Shown: positions 25,201-32,088, counted from the stretch's first letter. The stretch: DNA of 64,000 nt from Oncomelania hupensis (GCA_036898135.1 CM072513.1:14252522-14316521); one strand, 5' to 3'. A program made the numbers and translations. The notes: generated by a model from the letters alone, not told the origin.

Positions 25201-26645
25201 GCAGGAGTACCTGTGCGCTCGGTCTCACTCGTAAGAATGACGCTCCCGCCACACACTTGATGGTCAGAACTACTATTTGCTGTCTATTGGAGAAACACCT
25301 CTGTCGGTTGCCCGTCACTGCATTGTCCGTATTGCTCTGCTGTCCGCTACTTTTGTTTTAAGGACAGTTGGCAGCTCTGTGATCTGTGCACAGAGTTGAA
25401 TTGCCCAGTCTTGAGGTTGCCATTTAGAGCTTTCAGGGAATCTTTCAAATCTCGCCAAATAACTGTCAATCTGGTCCTTCCCGTCGACGAACGCTGCCAA
25501 TTTTGGAGCTTGTGGTTGCTGAAAACGTGTGCGTTCTGCTGTTGCTGGATGCGCGCCATTTCTAGCTGGAACTGACGCTCAGCTTCAAGACGCTTCAGCT
25601 CGAACTCTCTTTCTTGACTCAGCAACAAGGCAGGAGTCGTCGTATTAAGTTTTCCAACTTTATTCAATGTACATCAACAACTGCATACAATTGCTAAATC
25701 GTTTTATCCACTTTAACTTTTTCAACTCTCACAACTATATCAACTCTTAAACAGTACAACACTCATATAGTCTCGTATACTCTAGAGAAAATTCGAACAT
25801 TCCAGCGTGACGCAATTACAGCCATTCAAAATAAAATTCGTCATCAGAACTATGCACTGTCTTACATCATACAACTTTCTTTAAGCTAGAAGCATCTCGT
25901 AGATATAGCTACACGCTTCAATCGACAGTAAACAAGCAACCCTAGAAAATTCTCCAATAATATCGACCAACGAAAATTATCAACATTATACAAAGCTTCT
26001 TCCAACTACAACACAAAATCAAATCAAAGGTAAATACACTCGATCTGTTATTGCATGCTTTGGAAAACAAGACGATTGGATCTATCGTGCACGTCTGAAA
26101 CGTAACAATGTGTGTGTGTGTGTGTGTGTGAGTGTGTGTGTGTGTGTGTGTGCTAGGGAGATATTAGTTTTTATATGTAAGTTAACTGTTAACAGTTGAT
26201 GAGTTTTACTTGTTTTGTTTTATAGTTAAAGTTGCTCTCTATTCATGCAAGCACTACAGCTAAGTCTAGATTAGGCTGATTATTAATAATAATAAAAATA
26301 ATAATTGTCCATCTGTCTAGTGATTGCAACTTCTTTTAGCAGTGCTCCACCTGTGGAGTGATTAATTGTTACTTAACACCGTGCCTAATAAACAAACATG
26401 TATCGTTAATAAAGTGGGTCGATGTTGTTCCAGGAACATCGAACTGGTCTGGGGACTATTTTATCAGTACAGCAGGCGTGGGCTTCATCGTGGAACAGCC
26501 CGGCGATTCTGTTAATGACACCAATGGCAACTTCCGTGCTCAGCTCTATGAAGTTTTCATGCGAGATTGGGAATCTGGGTACGCCGAAAATGTGACGTGC
26601 TTCTTCGACCATCAGAGACCCACCCACACGGATGAGGAAATATAG
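1478..26645 (+). CDS. PLD3: Phospholipase D3-like protein (PLD3/PLD4 family), 9 coding exons
   Basis: Joined exons 1478-1914, 2600-2783, 4140-4248, 6657-6790, 10949-11149, 15137-15276, 19493-19661, 20671-20770 and 26434-26645 give 1686 nt, or 561 residues plus TAG. Every junction is GT-AG and phase-consistent. The protein has a Ser/Thr-rich cytosolic N-terminus, one transmembrane segment (about residues 87-106, type II topology) and a luminal PLD fold. HKD motif 1 is HTKFWLVD (H263, K265, D270), followed by [12 protein letters not shown] motif 2 is HNKYMVTD (H479, K481, D486), followed by [10 protein letters not shown]. Both catalytic motifs are intact, so the enzyme should be active. Family knowledge: PLD3 and PLD4 are endolysosomal 5'-3' single-strand exonucleases rather than classical phospholipases. 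The N-terminus is longer than in human PLD3 (about 490 aa in total). PLD3 versus PLD4 orthology cannot be settled by eye; PLD3 is the safer label. Confidence 0.95.
2418..2597. repeat. (ATT)n microsatellite abutting PLD3 exon 2
   Basis: Interrupted ATT array that becomes pure from about 2550 and runs into the 3' splice site of exon 2. Poly-Asn frames on the minus strand are artefacts. Confidence 0.95.
2600..2783 (+). CDS. PLD3: PLD3 coding exon 2
   Basis: Residues 146-207, including the family segment SLVESIP and [10 protein letters not shown]. Acceptor ttacag at 2599, donor gtaagt at 2784. The upstream splice region is a pure ATT microsatellite. Confidence 0.93.
2964..4104 (+). repeat. Interspersed repeat, same family as 7325-8145, interrupted by RTE
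   Basis: Starts with the hairpin-like gactcacatgcatagcaa and ends with the gggctttgccctt motif, both shared with 7325-8145. An RTE fragment lies inside it. The repeat ends 35 bp before PLD3 exon 3. Class unknown; no coding capacity seen. Confidence 0.6.
3094..3925 (+). mobile_element. RTE-like LINE, 5'-truncated, PLD3 intron 2
   Basis: Begins at the [15 protein letters not shown] block of the RT and runs through the C-terminal region to a short GGATA tail. Strongly similar to the full-length copy, with a 2-bp insertion near 3683 that breaks the frame. Only a possible 6-bp duplication (gtattt) flanks it, so the exact ends are uncertain. Confidence 0.85.
4140..4248 (+). CDS. PLD3: PLD3 coding exon 3
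   Basis: Residues 208-243 plus one base of codon 244. Acceptor ttccag at 4139, donor gtaatt at 4249. Starts with [10 protein letters not shown], equivalent to GEEVLQQL in vertebrate PLD3. Confidence 0.92.
4317..4510. repeat. Degenerate (TATAG)n repeat
   Basis: Imperfect TATAG/CATAG pentamers in PLD3 intron 3, interrupted by the ultrashort retroposon at 4420-4473. Confidence 0.8.
4420..4473 (-). mobile_element. Ultrashort retroposon, copy 1 (minus strand)
   Basis: On the minus strand it reads tttggctcgg...tccacgtaatg-like tail, i.e. the 3' core of the family at 27460, 38708 and 60074, lacking about the first nine bases, with a TAATG-type tail. A 13-bp duplication (4407-4419 and 4474-4486) flanks it, but the target is itself a TATAG repeat, so the duplication is less decisive than in the other copies. 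Confidence 0.65.
4511..6330. other. PLD3 intron 3, mostly unique sequence
   Basis: No gene recognised. A CTTT/TTTC-rich tract lies at about 5395-5470, a CT-rich stretch near 5790, and a short caaggtcaaggtcactg-like relic near 5195. Confidence 0.5.
6657..6790 (+). CDS. PLD3: PLD3 coding exon 4: first HKD motif
   Basis: Residues 244-288 with HTKFWLVD and [12 protein letters not shown]. Acceptor gtcacag ending 6656, donor gtaacg at 6791. Confidence 0.96.
6820..6848. repeat. (CA)n microsatellite
   Basis: CA run immediately downstream of PLD3 exon 4 and directly adjoining an LTR fragment. Confidence 0.9.
6849..7298 (-). mobile_element. Truncated LTR (Gypsy-like), minus orientation
   Basis: Inverted relative to the solo LTR at 10024-10593 and clearly homologous to it (terminal tgttacacggta, ctcagcaacaaggcagga, ccaactttattca). 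It lacks about the first 100 bp of U3. Confidence 0.75.
7325..8145 (+). repeat. Interspersed repeat of unknown class, fuller copy
   Basis: About 820 bp beginning with gactcacatgcatagcaacg and ending near gggctttgcccttcttg, with several caaggtcaaggtca motifs. Shares both ends with 2964-4104. The ends show weak inverted similarity (gactcacatgc versus the complement of gcgtgcgagtc). No ORF of note. Confidence 0.6.
8201..9393. mobile_element. GATCGGGC-rich inverted-repeat element, likely non-autonomous DNA transposon
   Basis: Ends are inversely related: cccagctaacca at 8201 and tggtttgctggg ending 9393. Both termini carry dense CCCGATCGGG-type palindromes. The centre (about 8560-9200) is unrelated AT-rich sequence. 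No target-site duplication could be fixed and no transposase is visible. Confidence 0.55.
9394..10018. other. PLD3 intron 4, no feature recognised
   Basis: AT-rich sequence without convincing ORFs or repeats visible by eye. Confidence 0.4.
10024..10593 (+). mobile_element. Solo LTR of a Gypsy-type element
   Basis: About 570 bp with TGTTAC at the left end and GTAACA at the right, a TATA-like ctatataag near 10368 and an AATAAA near 10453. The flanks are cagag (10019-10023) and cagaa (10594-10598), compatible with a 4-5-bp target duplication. No internal sequence is present, so this is a recombined solo LTR. Homologous LTR pieces lie at 6849-7298 and 25617-26107. Confidence 0.8.
10949..11149 (+). 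CDS. PLD3: PLD3 coding exon 5
   Basis: Residues 289-355, beginning [11 protein letters not shown] and including [11 protein letters not shown]. Acceptor catag at 10948, donor gtaaga at 11150. Several N-x-T/S sequons fit a luminal domain. Confidence 0.94.
11205..12690 (-). mobile_element. Antisense tRNA-type SINE expanded into a minisatellite
   Basis: The left edge (ctttatcgttgttataaaatgtagcgctt) is the complement of a SINE 3' tail. The right part (about 12455-12690) is the complement of the SINE body seen at 18499-18898 and 19295-19425 (cacaatcctgggctac, tcaggatctttaaag, cacagactggacct). Between them the segment matching ctcaagagctgct...ggccgatac is amplified in tandem. Confidence 0.8.
11236..12460. 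repeat. 47-49-bp minisatellite with 96-bp higher-order unit
   Basis: About 25 units of ctcaagagctgctggaggyactggccgatacactgtcttttgttsag. In the centre two variants (47 bp with gtactggccgtcac and 49 bp with gcactgtggccgatac) alternate strictly, giving a 96-bp period. Because 96 is a multiple of three, long frames stay open on both strands; they are not genes. Confidence 0.95.
12672..14984. repeat. 55-bp minisatellite, about 42 units
   Basis: Unit cttggtttacagtctctccagtcctaaagcacatagcacttttagtacttgatag. Some units lack a 7-bp block and are 48 bp long. Variants differ at few sites (acagtctc/acggtctc, cacatag/ctcatag, gcactt/gaactt). It starts inside the SINE body remnant, so it is a second expansion of the same SINE. 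Confidence 0.95.
15137..15276 (+). CDS. PLD3: PLD3 coding exon 6
   Basis: Residues 356-401 plus two bases of codon 402. Contains [11 protein letters not shown] and [13 protein letters not shown], matching the family PLCPSGRT...VAVMNYLP region. Acceptor cttcag at 15136, donor gtgagt at 15277. Confidence 0.95.
15277..16140. other. PLD3 intron 6, 5' part; nothing recognised
   Basis: No ORF with family resemblance and no clear repeat apart from short AT-rich tracts. Confidence 0.4.
16178..16264. repeat. (ATT)n microsatellite
   Basis: Interrupted AAT/ATT run in PLD3 intron 6. Confidence 0.9.
16390..17095 (+). pseudogene. I-type LINE tail with RNase H remnant
   Basis: Around 16500-16690, frames with stops read [10 protein letters not shown] and then [20 protein letters not shown], the RNase H C-terminal block (WVPSHxGIxGNExAD) found in I-clade non-LTR elements. 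Near 16870-16930 a CxC...H...C pattern ([14 protein letters not shown]) resembles their terminal zinc knuckle. Decayed by several stops. Confidence 0.65.
17575..17645 (-). repeat. LINE/SINE 3' tail fragment
   Basis: Complement reads tgcgctatataaatgttatt followed by ATT units, the tail type shared by the L2-like LINE and SINEs in this window. Confidence 0.5.
18006..18494 (+). mobile_element. piggyBac-type MITE with TTAA target duplication
   Basis: TTAA at 18002-18005 and 18495-18498 encloses ends CCTCTTGAACCC and GGGTTCAAAGGG, which are inverted. Inside lie the perfect 18-bp palindrome agaccgatatatcggtct and a near copy (agaccgataaatcggtct). A short frame near 18255-18380 (MKRRSTNQ..., [10 protein letters not shown]) resembles the N-terminus of piggyBac-like transposases. 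Non-autonomous at 489 bp. Confidence 0.85.
18499..18898 (+). mobile_element. tRNA-derived SINE, near complete
   Basis: A-box-like tggcctaatgg (18502-18512) and B box gggttcgagcc (18543-18553) form a tRNA-derived head. A body follows with gtgtccttgggaaagacac and tttaaagatcctgacag. The 3' end aaagtgctatataagaacga runs into AT-rich sequence. The tail resembles that of the L2-type LINE at 29030-32695, suggesting LINE-dependent retroposition. It starts at the TTAA of the preceding MITE. Confidence 0.85.
19295..19425 (+). mobile_element. SINE body fragment
   Basis: Matches the complement of the SINE body at 12480-12650 (ctgtgcacaaatacattcca, tcgcgcagactttatagaga, ctaggtctttcttccc). Head and tail are missing. 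Confidence 0.7.
19493..19661 (+). CDS. PLD3: PLD3 coding exon 7
   Basis: Completes codon 402 and runs to residue 458. [20 protein letters not shown] matches family FWPAIDDGLRRA. Acceptor gtggcag at 19492, donor gtaagt at 19662. Confidence 0.95.
19714..20328 (+). mobile_element. ~600-bp non-coding retroposon, copy A, with 11-bp TSD
   Basis: taccagcgcac at 19703-19713 and 20329-20339 flanks a 615-bp insertion in PLD3 intron 7. The element starts tctcccccgtgggaatgctg, has a TATA-like tataaatag shortly after, no ORF, and ends with the ggtcctgatttggctcgg core followed by catgtaatgtaatg. Copy B at 47769 shares both ends. It is not a recognised SINE: no clear A box, only a gttcgat motif in the middle. 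Confidence 0.85.
20671..20770 (+). CDS. PLD3: PLD3 coding exon 8: second HKD motif
   Basis: Residues 459-491 plus one base of codon 492, with [15 protein letters not shown]. Acceptor gttacag at 20670, donor gtgagg at 20771. The last ten exon bases and the donor are repeated 92 bp downstream. Confidence 0.95.
20761..20944 (+). repeat. 92-bp tandem duplication including the exon 8 splice donor
   Basis: 20761-20852 and 20853-20944 are near-identical (gcctacattggtgaggacc...gtcattttg/gtcatgttg). The first copy contains the last ten bases of PLD3 exon 8 and its donor; the second duplicates them inside the intron. The decayed Gypsy starts directly after the second copy. Confidence 0.9.
20946..21368 (-). 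pseudogene. Gypsy RT N-terminal part
   Basis: The frame shows [44 protein letters not shown] and [14 protein letters not shown], the classical Gypsy RT entry region up to the first catalytic Asp (DLSKGYWQ). The YVDD half is missing, so it cannot function. Confidence 0.88.
21372..21995 (-). pseudogene. Gypsy integrase C-terminal part
   Basis: Contains [31 protein letters not shown] and the C-terminal [20 protein letters not shown]...[10 protein letters not shown] region. It is directly followed by the RT segment in the same transcriptional direction, which fixes the IN-RT order. Confidence 0.88.
22109..22330 (-). pseudogene. Gypsy integrase core, first half
   Basis: Reads [37 protein letters not shown] and [11 protein letters not shown], the integrase core around the first catalytic Asp. 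Frame damage follows near the second Asp. Confidence 0.82.
22402..23474. mobile_element. TIR DNA transposon T1 (hAT-like?), 6-bp TSD, inside Gypsy
   Basis: Ends CATAGCTGCCAACCC and its complement (GGGTTGGCAGCTATG), flanked by cttctg at 22396-22401 and 23475-23480. 1073 bp. Carries a zinc-finger frame at 22731-22937 and AT-rich filler. Inserted in the CxxC part of the Gypsy integrase zinc-binding region. Terminal sequence and cargo match T2. Confidence 0.85.
22731..22937 (+). pseudogene. BED-like zinc-finger N-terminal fragment in T1
   Basis: From the in-frame ATG at 22731: [20 protein letters not shown], then [18 protein letters not shown] and HEKSKKHQ, a C-x2-C...H-x4-H finger of BED/TTF type such as precedes hAT-like transposases. 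The frame stops at 22937 and no catalytic domain follows. Confidence 0.65.
23532..24008 (-). pseudogene. Gypsy linker and integrase zinc-binding part
   Basis: [15 protein letters not shown] is the usual linker after the protease region. [13 protein letters not shown] and [20 protein letters not shown] form the H-H half of the HHCC finger. The CC half continues beyond T1. Confidence 0.8.
24009..24308 (-). pseudogene. Gypsy protease remnant
   Basis: Reads VTVLRDSG, an aspartic-protease-like DSG, then a stop and [20 protein letters not shown]. The stop next to the catalytic triplet disables it. T2 is inserted just upstream. Confidence 0.6.
24315..25082. mobile_element. TIR DNA transposon T2 (hAT-like?), 6-bp TSD, inside Gypsy
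   Basis: Ends CAGGGTTGCCAACC and GTTGGCAACTCTG (inverted), flanked by gacgca at 24309-24314 and 25083-25088. 768 bp. Carries a zinc-finger cargo frame homologous in type to that of T1. Confidence 0.85.
24681..25000 (+). pseudogene. BED-like zinc-finger fragment in T2
   Basis: Starts at the ATG near 24681 with a Lys-rich segment, [18 protein letters not shown], then with a frame change [14 protein letters not shown] and [20 protein letters not shown]. The His-x-x-x-x-His half of the finger is kept but the Cys half is deleted. Typical of the start of hAT-like proteins; no transposase core. Confidence 0.6.
25320..25616 (-). pseudogene. Gypsy gag-like fragment
   Basis: Glu/Arg/Gln-rich coiled-coil start ([20 protein letters not shown]) and, in a shifted frame, [20 protein letters not shown], as in SCAN-like gag of Gypsy elements. 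Fused directly to a truncated LTR with no leader in between. Confidence 0.7.
25617..26107 (-). mobile_element. LTR of the decayed Gypsy, U5 end truncated
   Basis: Minus strand starts TGTTACGTTTCAG at 26107 and follows the solo LTR at 10024 through TTGAATAAAGTTGGAAAAC and GCCTTGTTGCTGAGT, then switches into gag, so the last 80-90 bp of the LTR and any primer-binding site are lost. Confidence 0.8.
26108..26153. repeat. (TG)n microsatellite
   Basis: TG run adjoining the LTR end in PLD3 intron 8. Confidence 0.9.
26434..26645 (+). CDS. PLD3: PLD3 coding exon 9 and stop
   Basis: Residues 492-561. Starts with [18 protein letters not shown], just after HKD2, then the conserved [15 protein letters not shown]. 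Acceptor ttccag at 26433, TAG at 26643-26645. Confidence 0.95.
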
Positions 26646-26783
26646 ACTTGAAATGGCATCAACAGATTTGCACAGTAAGACAGATTCCGTGATCCCCCCC
26701 TCCCCTTCACCCCTCTTCTCTCCTCCCAACCATCTCCACACCCACTGAACAACAGGGGTTTTTCCACCAGGAGTGTTGATGAC

Positions 26784-26789
26784 AATAAA
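26784..26789 (+). terminator. Candidate PLD3 polyadenylation signal
   Basis: AATAAA about 140 bp past the stop codon. A further AATAAA at 28221 would give a longer 3' UTR; the sequence alone cannot choose between them. Confidence 0.4.
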
Positions 26790-27279
26790 ATTAGTATATA
26801 ATGAAGAAATAGACACAAGCGATTGAAGAGGCCATTTGTAAAGACAACTAGTGATGAAGTTTATCTCAATTTCAGATTGTTCTTTTAATGTAAATATTTG
26901 CAACTTGAAGTTTGTATGCATATTTTTCTTCTCTCCCTCTATTCCCAACCTTGTTGGATCAGGATGAAAGTGTGAATATATATATAAATTCCATGATGTA
27001 ATACAAGTCCTATGACTGTACACCAATGATCTGTAATGGGGGTGCAGGGTATACATTGCACTGTAATTGGCACAAGTGGCACAAGAGGTGCAGCATAGGC
27101 TAAGGGGTCAGTGGAGTGAGCCCCTGTGCACACAACCTGAGTTCACTTTCCGCAAATGGCAGGAGATCCTTTTAAAACTTTTTTTTTAAGGCGGCTGACA
27201 ACCTGTCTCATTTTGATGGCTACTGGAAAGAAGCAGATTATTTTTGTCTAAAGTCTGTGTAATATTCACAGAGTGATTC

Positions 27280-27425
27280 ATGTAGCCAATTGGTCCAAGT
27301 CATGACGCAGAGTGCAAGTTTGTGGCAAGCGTGTGGCTTGTACTGGGTTCAAATCTTGACTTCAGTCAGCACCTGGAGCTGGTTCTTGAGCAAAGTACCA
27401 AAACAATCCTTTCACTATTCTTGTT
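27280..27425 (+). mobile_element. Possible old tRNA-derived SINE
   Basis: gggttcaaatctt resembles a B box, with tagccaattggtcc as a weak A box about 60 bp upstream and ttcttgagcaaagtaccaaa recalling the ccttgggaaagacac stretch of the SINE at 18499. Weak. Confidence 0.35.
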
Positions 27426-27459
27426 TTACGTGGTGGTGGTGGTAGTCATGTCTTGGTAA

Positions 27460-27513
27460 CCGGTCCTGATTTGGCTCGGAAGAGTCCGCTGGACCTAAAG
27501 CAACAATTATGTA
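27460..27513 (+). mobile_element. Ultrashort retroposon, copy 2, 54 bp with 12-bp TSD
   Basis: Perfect duplication atgtcttggtaa at 27448-27459 and 27514-27525. The insert starts CCGGTCCTGATTTGGCTCGG and ends with an attatgta tail. It has no room for a promoter or ORF. Confidence 0.9.
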
Positions 27514-28295
27514 ATGTCTTGGTAAGGGTGTAAGGGTGAAAGGAAATTTTCCTGTCTCAAGATCCCACCCTTTGTGTGCGAAAACTAAGTTCCTATTTGA
27601 TTTTCTATCCATCTATTGCTGCTTGGAAATACTACTACCCTATCTAATACCAAACTTTTTTGGTTTTTTTTAAAACAGCACCACATTGGTAATACAATAA
27701 ACGTTAATTTTATTTGTTGCCTTTATTCTTGTAATTATTATTACCATTTTGCCAAAGCTCATTTTGATTGAAGACTTTCTGTAAAGCCTTTGTTGTGTAT
27801 GTGCTTCTTGTTGCTGTTTGTTGTTATTGTCTTACAAGTGAGGAGATCTAATATTGCGCCTTGATCTGTAATTTATTCAATATTTTTTTTTTTTCAATCA
27901 TTCCTGTTTATTCCATTTTGTCAACAATCAGTATGTGCCGCAGTTCTATATCGATTCCCACTTCAATTTTGTTGTCCTTTACAGTATAGAACACACTTTC
28001 TTTACCTTTTAAAAAATAACTGTCACCGTGTGACTTTTTAACCCAAACTACAAAATGTATAGTCTTTGTACATACACATGTTGACTGACCTCCACTTTGA
28101 AAGCCTGTGTGAAAAGTATGTGAATTAGGAAATTAATTGTAGTATGTACATAGGTATTGCATATCACTATTAAAATTATCGTTGACTTTTGTTTATGGTA
28201 CATGTTATTGTGGTAGTAGGAATAAAATCATGGGTGGATGGTGCACTAAGATTTGGGTACATGCTACACATGTTTTGTTAAGAAATTTCATGCCA

Positions 28296-28835
28296 GGAAT
28301 TTCTGTATAAAGTTTCCCCACTTTGTGGAATTTAGTGCATTAAATTACCACTGTTTTTGTCATTTTCATTTGTTCTTTCTCGTTCCTAATCTGTTATCTT
28401 AATCTACTATCTTCAGTGCTAGACCAGTCACCTACCTTTTTTTCTTGAAAACTCTCCCAAAACTCCTCGTTTGTGTATGGGATCTGTTGGTCAGCTTGGG
28501 AATATTGGACACTTTCTGCCAAATGGTCAGTAGGACTTTCTATGGTATTATTATTTAACAATGTAAGCATTTTATATCGATGTGTTTTGTTAATATTTTA
28601 TGATGTTTATATTCTATTTTGTTTTTTAAACGGGGGTTCAATATATTAGAGTACAGTTTGCATGGGATGCCTTTATTGTAAAGTGACCGGGTGGTGGAGT
28701 GCCTTCAGGGTTACCATTAGGGTTGTTTCAGCAGATCTTTTATGCAGATCAGGGGCGAGTCCTCTTGCAACCAAGTTGTGGTCCTGATTGAGTTGTTTGC
28801 AGCCCAGTGGACACTGTACACAGTGACTAACTAAC
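28296..28835 (+). mobile_element. ~600-bp retroposon, diverged copy C
   Basis: Follows copies A and B through tataaagtttccccactttg, ctagaccagtcacctacctt, tggtgtggagtgcctt-like and cagatcaggggcgagtcctc, but the 3' core is degraded and ends in an ACTA repeat. Boundaries are approximate. Confidence 0.7.
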
Positions 28836-29039
28836 TAACTAATAATCAGTGTATGTGTAAAAGAGTGCCTTGAGTAGTTCTTTGAATCAGAAAAAGAACT
28901 ATACAAATTCAGTCTGTCCTTTCTTGTTCAAAATGTCTTTCTTATGACTTATGTATACATTTAATTTGAGTGTTTTGAACTAAAAAAAATTGTCACACAA
29001 TTAGTATAGTAATCCCTAAGACTGAAGTTATTTCCAATA

Positions 29040-29741
29040 ATGGAGATAGAAAAGATTCGCTGGTTAGGCCAGTTTTGCATGACAGCGAGGACCAGACTAC
29101 CATCTCACATTCACCGACGCCTTTGTCTTCTTGGTATTCAACGGCGTCCTTCGACGAGGCGCGGGACTAGAGCCGGGCGCCTGTGTCATCAAAGGCGTGA
29201 CATTCCTCTTATTAATCTTATACCTCCTGACACACAGCCTACTTCTGCAAACTCTTCACCTCATCGGTCACTCAACCATGGTCATCCCAGTCGTGATTCA
29301 TGTATTGTGCTAAGCTCTGGCCACACTCAGAGAGGCAATGTCATTGTCATCAACGTCCGCCAGAGGCTTGATGATCAGCTGCGAGTGAGCCACTTTAACT
29401 GCCAGTCAGTGGGGCCCAAGTGCAAAGATAAGCACACCAGGATCGTCGAGTTCGTGAGGGACGAGCACGTTGACGTCATCTTTCTGACTAAGACTTGGTT
29501 GAGGTCGGCGGGCGATGACGCCAAGTGCGCCGACCTCACCCCACCTGGTTACTACCTCAAGTCTTTCCCGCGTGCCTCGCGGGGCGACGGCGTTCTTGCC
29601 GTCATCTATCGCGACCACCTCTTCGTAACACTCACCTCCACCTTCCCATTCGAACACTCCAGCCTTGAACTCCCTTCAACTTACCATCAGCACTCCCACT
29701 CCTGTCCACATATTCTGCCTGTATCGACCTCCCCTCAATAA
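29040..29741 (+). pseudogene. L2-type LINE endonuclease, N-terminal part
   Basis: Apurinic-endonuclease-like motifs: LRVSHFNCQSV (the catalytic Asn block), VDVIFLTKTWLRS (an E-T-W-type block with Lys in place of the usual Glu) and GDGVLAVIYRD. The Lys suggests loss of activity. A frame shift near 29690 separates the C-terminal half. Confidence 0.75.
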
Positions 29742-30099
29742 GAAAAACAGGCTCCAAGATTCGACCTTCCTCTCCGAGCTTCCTGACCTCCTCAACTACT
29801 GCAACCTGCTGCGTGGCAAGTTTGTGATCGTGGGTGACTTGAATGTTCAATACGATGTCCCCACGGATCCCCTCACGAGCAAGGTGCTTGAAGTTCTAAC
29901 GCGGTTCAGCCTGATGCAGGGCGTACGGGAGCCCACCTACTACAGAAGCGGCCACATAATCGACTGGGTGGTCTACAGTGACGACGATCAGCTGGTGAAC
30001 TGTTGCACTGTGAGTCACAGACCATGCAGCTGTACTCACCACCCTCAACGTGATCCCGCCACAGAGGCCGCCTGTCTACAGAACTGTGCGGGATATTAA
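29665..30099 (+). pseudogene. L2-type LINE endonuclease, C-terminal part
   Basis: VIVGDLNVQYD and SGHIIDWVV are the GDxN and D-W/I-V blocks. The SDH block is damaged near 30010 (VSHRPCS in this frame), another sign of inactivation. Confidence 0.7.
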
Positions 30100-30328
30100 C
30101 GCTGTAGACAGGGTGGCCTTCAAAGCTGACATCATGGAGATGCTACTGGGGCTTGGTGCTGAGCGCACTGCCCAGCAGCTGGATGACGGCCTCCGTGGAC
30201 TATTAGACAAGCACGCCCCGGCCACTGAGAAACGTGTGCGGGCTGGTTGCATGTCCCCATAGTACGCGGCCATTGGTGATCAGCTCCGTCAGGCTAAGCT
30301 TGAGCGCCGCTGCGCTAAGAGATGCTGG

Positions 30329-31486
30329 TTGAAAACAAGACTGACTGTTGACAGACAGATTTTTGAGGTGGCGAGGGTGGTGGTGGCTGAGATTGTTCAG
30401 AAGGCCAAAGAAAACTACTGGAACTCAAAGGTTGCCTCCTGTGCGTCGACCAAGGCTCTGTTCAGCACCAGCAATCGTCTACTTGGCAAAAGCAAGGACT
30501 TAACGTTGGCCACTAACATTGCTCCAGAGAAACTTCCTGACGAATTTGCGAACTTTTTTATCATCAAGGTGCAAGTTATCAGGGAGGAGTTAGACAGCGT
30601 GACCCCTACACCTTCCTCGCCGTTCACTGAGGACGTTGAACAGACGGCGTCCTTTAGTGGATTCAGGCCTGTGACCGAGGATGAGATTTGGCGCGTAATC
30701 ACCAGGTCTACTCCCAAGTCGTGCGCCCTTGACCCCATCCCCGTCCCACTGCTTGTGGAATGCCTTGACGTCCTCCTCCCTGCACTCACCTTCATTGTCA
30801 ACTCTTCCCTCCTCTCTGGCACTTTCCCTTCCATCTTCAAGCAGTCAATAGTCCTCCCACTTCTCAAGAAACCCTCATTCGACCCTAACATGCTCAAAAA
30901 CTATCGCCCCGTTGGTAACCTCTCTTTTCTCTCCAAAATCACAGAAAAAATGGTTCTTTCTCAGCTTTCAGACTATCTTCATTGTTACAACCTCTTTCCT
31001 TCTACTCAGTCTGCTTACCGCCCAGGTCACAGCACCGAAACTGTGCTTGTCCGAGTCATGAGCGACCTCCTGCGCGCGATGGGTGGTGGCAAACTCTCCC
31101 TTCTCACTCTCCTTGATCTTTCGTCTGCTTTCGACACCATTGACCATCAAATTCTCCTGGATTGTCTTCACCTTTCTTTCGGTCTTTCAGGCTCAGCTCT
31201 TAACTGGTTTCAGTCTTATCTTTCTGACAGAACTCAAACAGTCTCTACTTCCAAACGCTGTTCTAGACCTTCAGCTCTTTCTCTTGGGGTTCCACAAGGA
31301 TCGGTCCTCGGACCGGTTCTCTTCATCCTTTACTCCAAACCTCTATCATCTCTCATCAGCCACCACTCGGTTTCCAGTCAGTCATTTGCTGACGACACTC
31401 AAATCTGTAACTCTTGTCTCCCTGATCAGCTCGAAGCCACCGTCCTTCGTATGCGGGATTGTGTTGACGGCGTCAGTGTTGGATGA
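30329..31486 (+). pseudogene. L2-type LINE reverse transcriptase
   Basis: Motifs in order: KSCALDPIPVPLL, NYRPVGNLSFLSKITEK, QSAYRPGHSTET, LLDLSSAFDTIDH (motif A), LGVPQGSVLGPVLF and SFADDTQ (motif C). The catalytic residues remain, but the frame is lost just after motif C. Confidence 0.85.
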
Positions 31487-32088
31487 CGTGCAACAAACTT
31501 AAACTGAATGATGATAAAACTGAAATCCTTCTCATCCACCCCCAAAACAAACCTCTTCCTCCATCTGCTCCTTCTGTTATCTCTATCGGCAACTCCGACA
31601 TCACACTCTCCACCTCGGCCAGAAACCTAGGAGTCACCTTCACAGACACCCTCTCCATGGACAAACACATCACGAATATTTGCAGATCTGCATACATTAA
31701 ACTTAGAAACATCAGTACCATCAGACACCTCCTCTCCTTTGACGCCACCAAAACTCTTGTCTGCTCACTCATTCTTTCAAAATTTGACTATTGCAACACT
31801 CTTCTAGCAGGTTTCTCTCAGCACCTCACAGACAAACTTCAGAAGGTACAGGACTCAGCGTGCAGACTCATTTTCAAAGCAAAAAAGTGTGATCACATAC
31901 AATCACTCATGCTAAAACTCCACTGGCTCCCAATATCCTTCCGCATCAAGCACAAGACTGCCAACCTCTGCTTCAACTCGTTCACTGACCCTCACTTCCC
32001 TGTCTATCTCTCTGAACTTTTGCTTCCATACACTCCCTCCAGACGTTCTGTCCTTCGACAGAAGAATCCTCTCCGTCCCACGCACTAG
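31483..32088 (+). pseudogene. L2-type LINE RT thumb and C-terminal domain
   Basis: MTCNKLKLNDDKTEILLI, NLGVTFTD, LSKFDYCNTLLAGF and LHWLPISFRIKHK follow in order. The terminal WNQLPSHIRHC block lies in another frame at about 32135-32170. Confidence 0.8.

Larger units (their letters stand above)
20945..26107 (-). mobile_element. Decayed Gypsy-type LTR retrotransposon with integrase upstream of RT
   Basis: Read on the minus strand: partial LTR (26107-25617), gag-like frames, protease region, integrase zinc-binding, core and C-terminal parts, then the N-terminal part of reverse transcriptase, where it ends. RNase H and the second LTR are absent. Integrase preceding RT is the order of Gmr1-like Gypsy elements rather than standard Gypsy. 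Two TIR transposons (22402-23474, 24315-25082) interrupt it. Confidence 0.85.

Noticed and set aside
26406..27056. 216-codon minus-strand ORF over PLD3 exon 9
   Set aside because: Antisense shadow of the real exon continuing into the 3' UTR.
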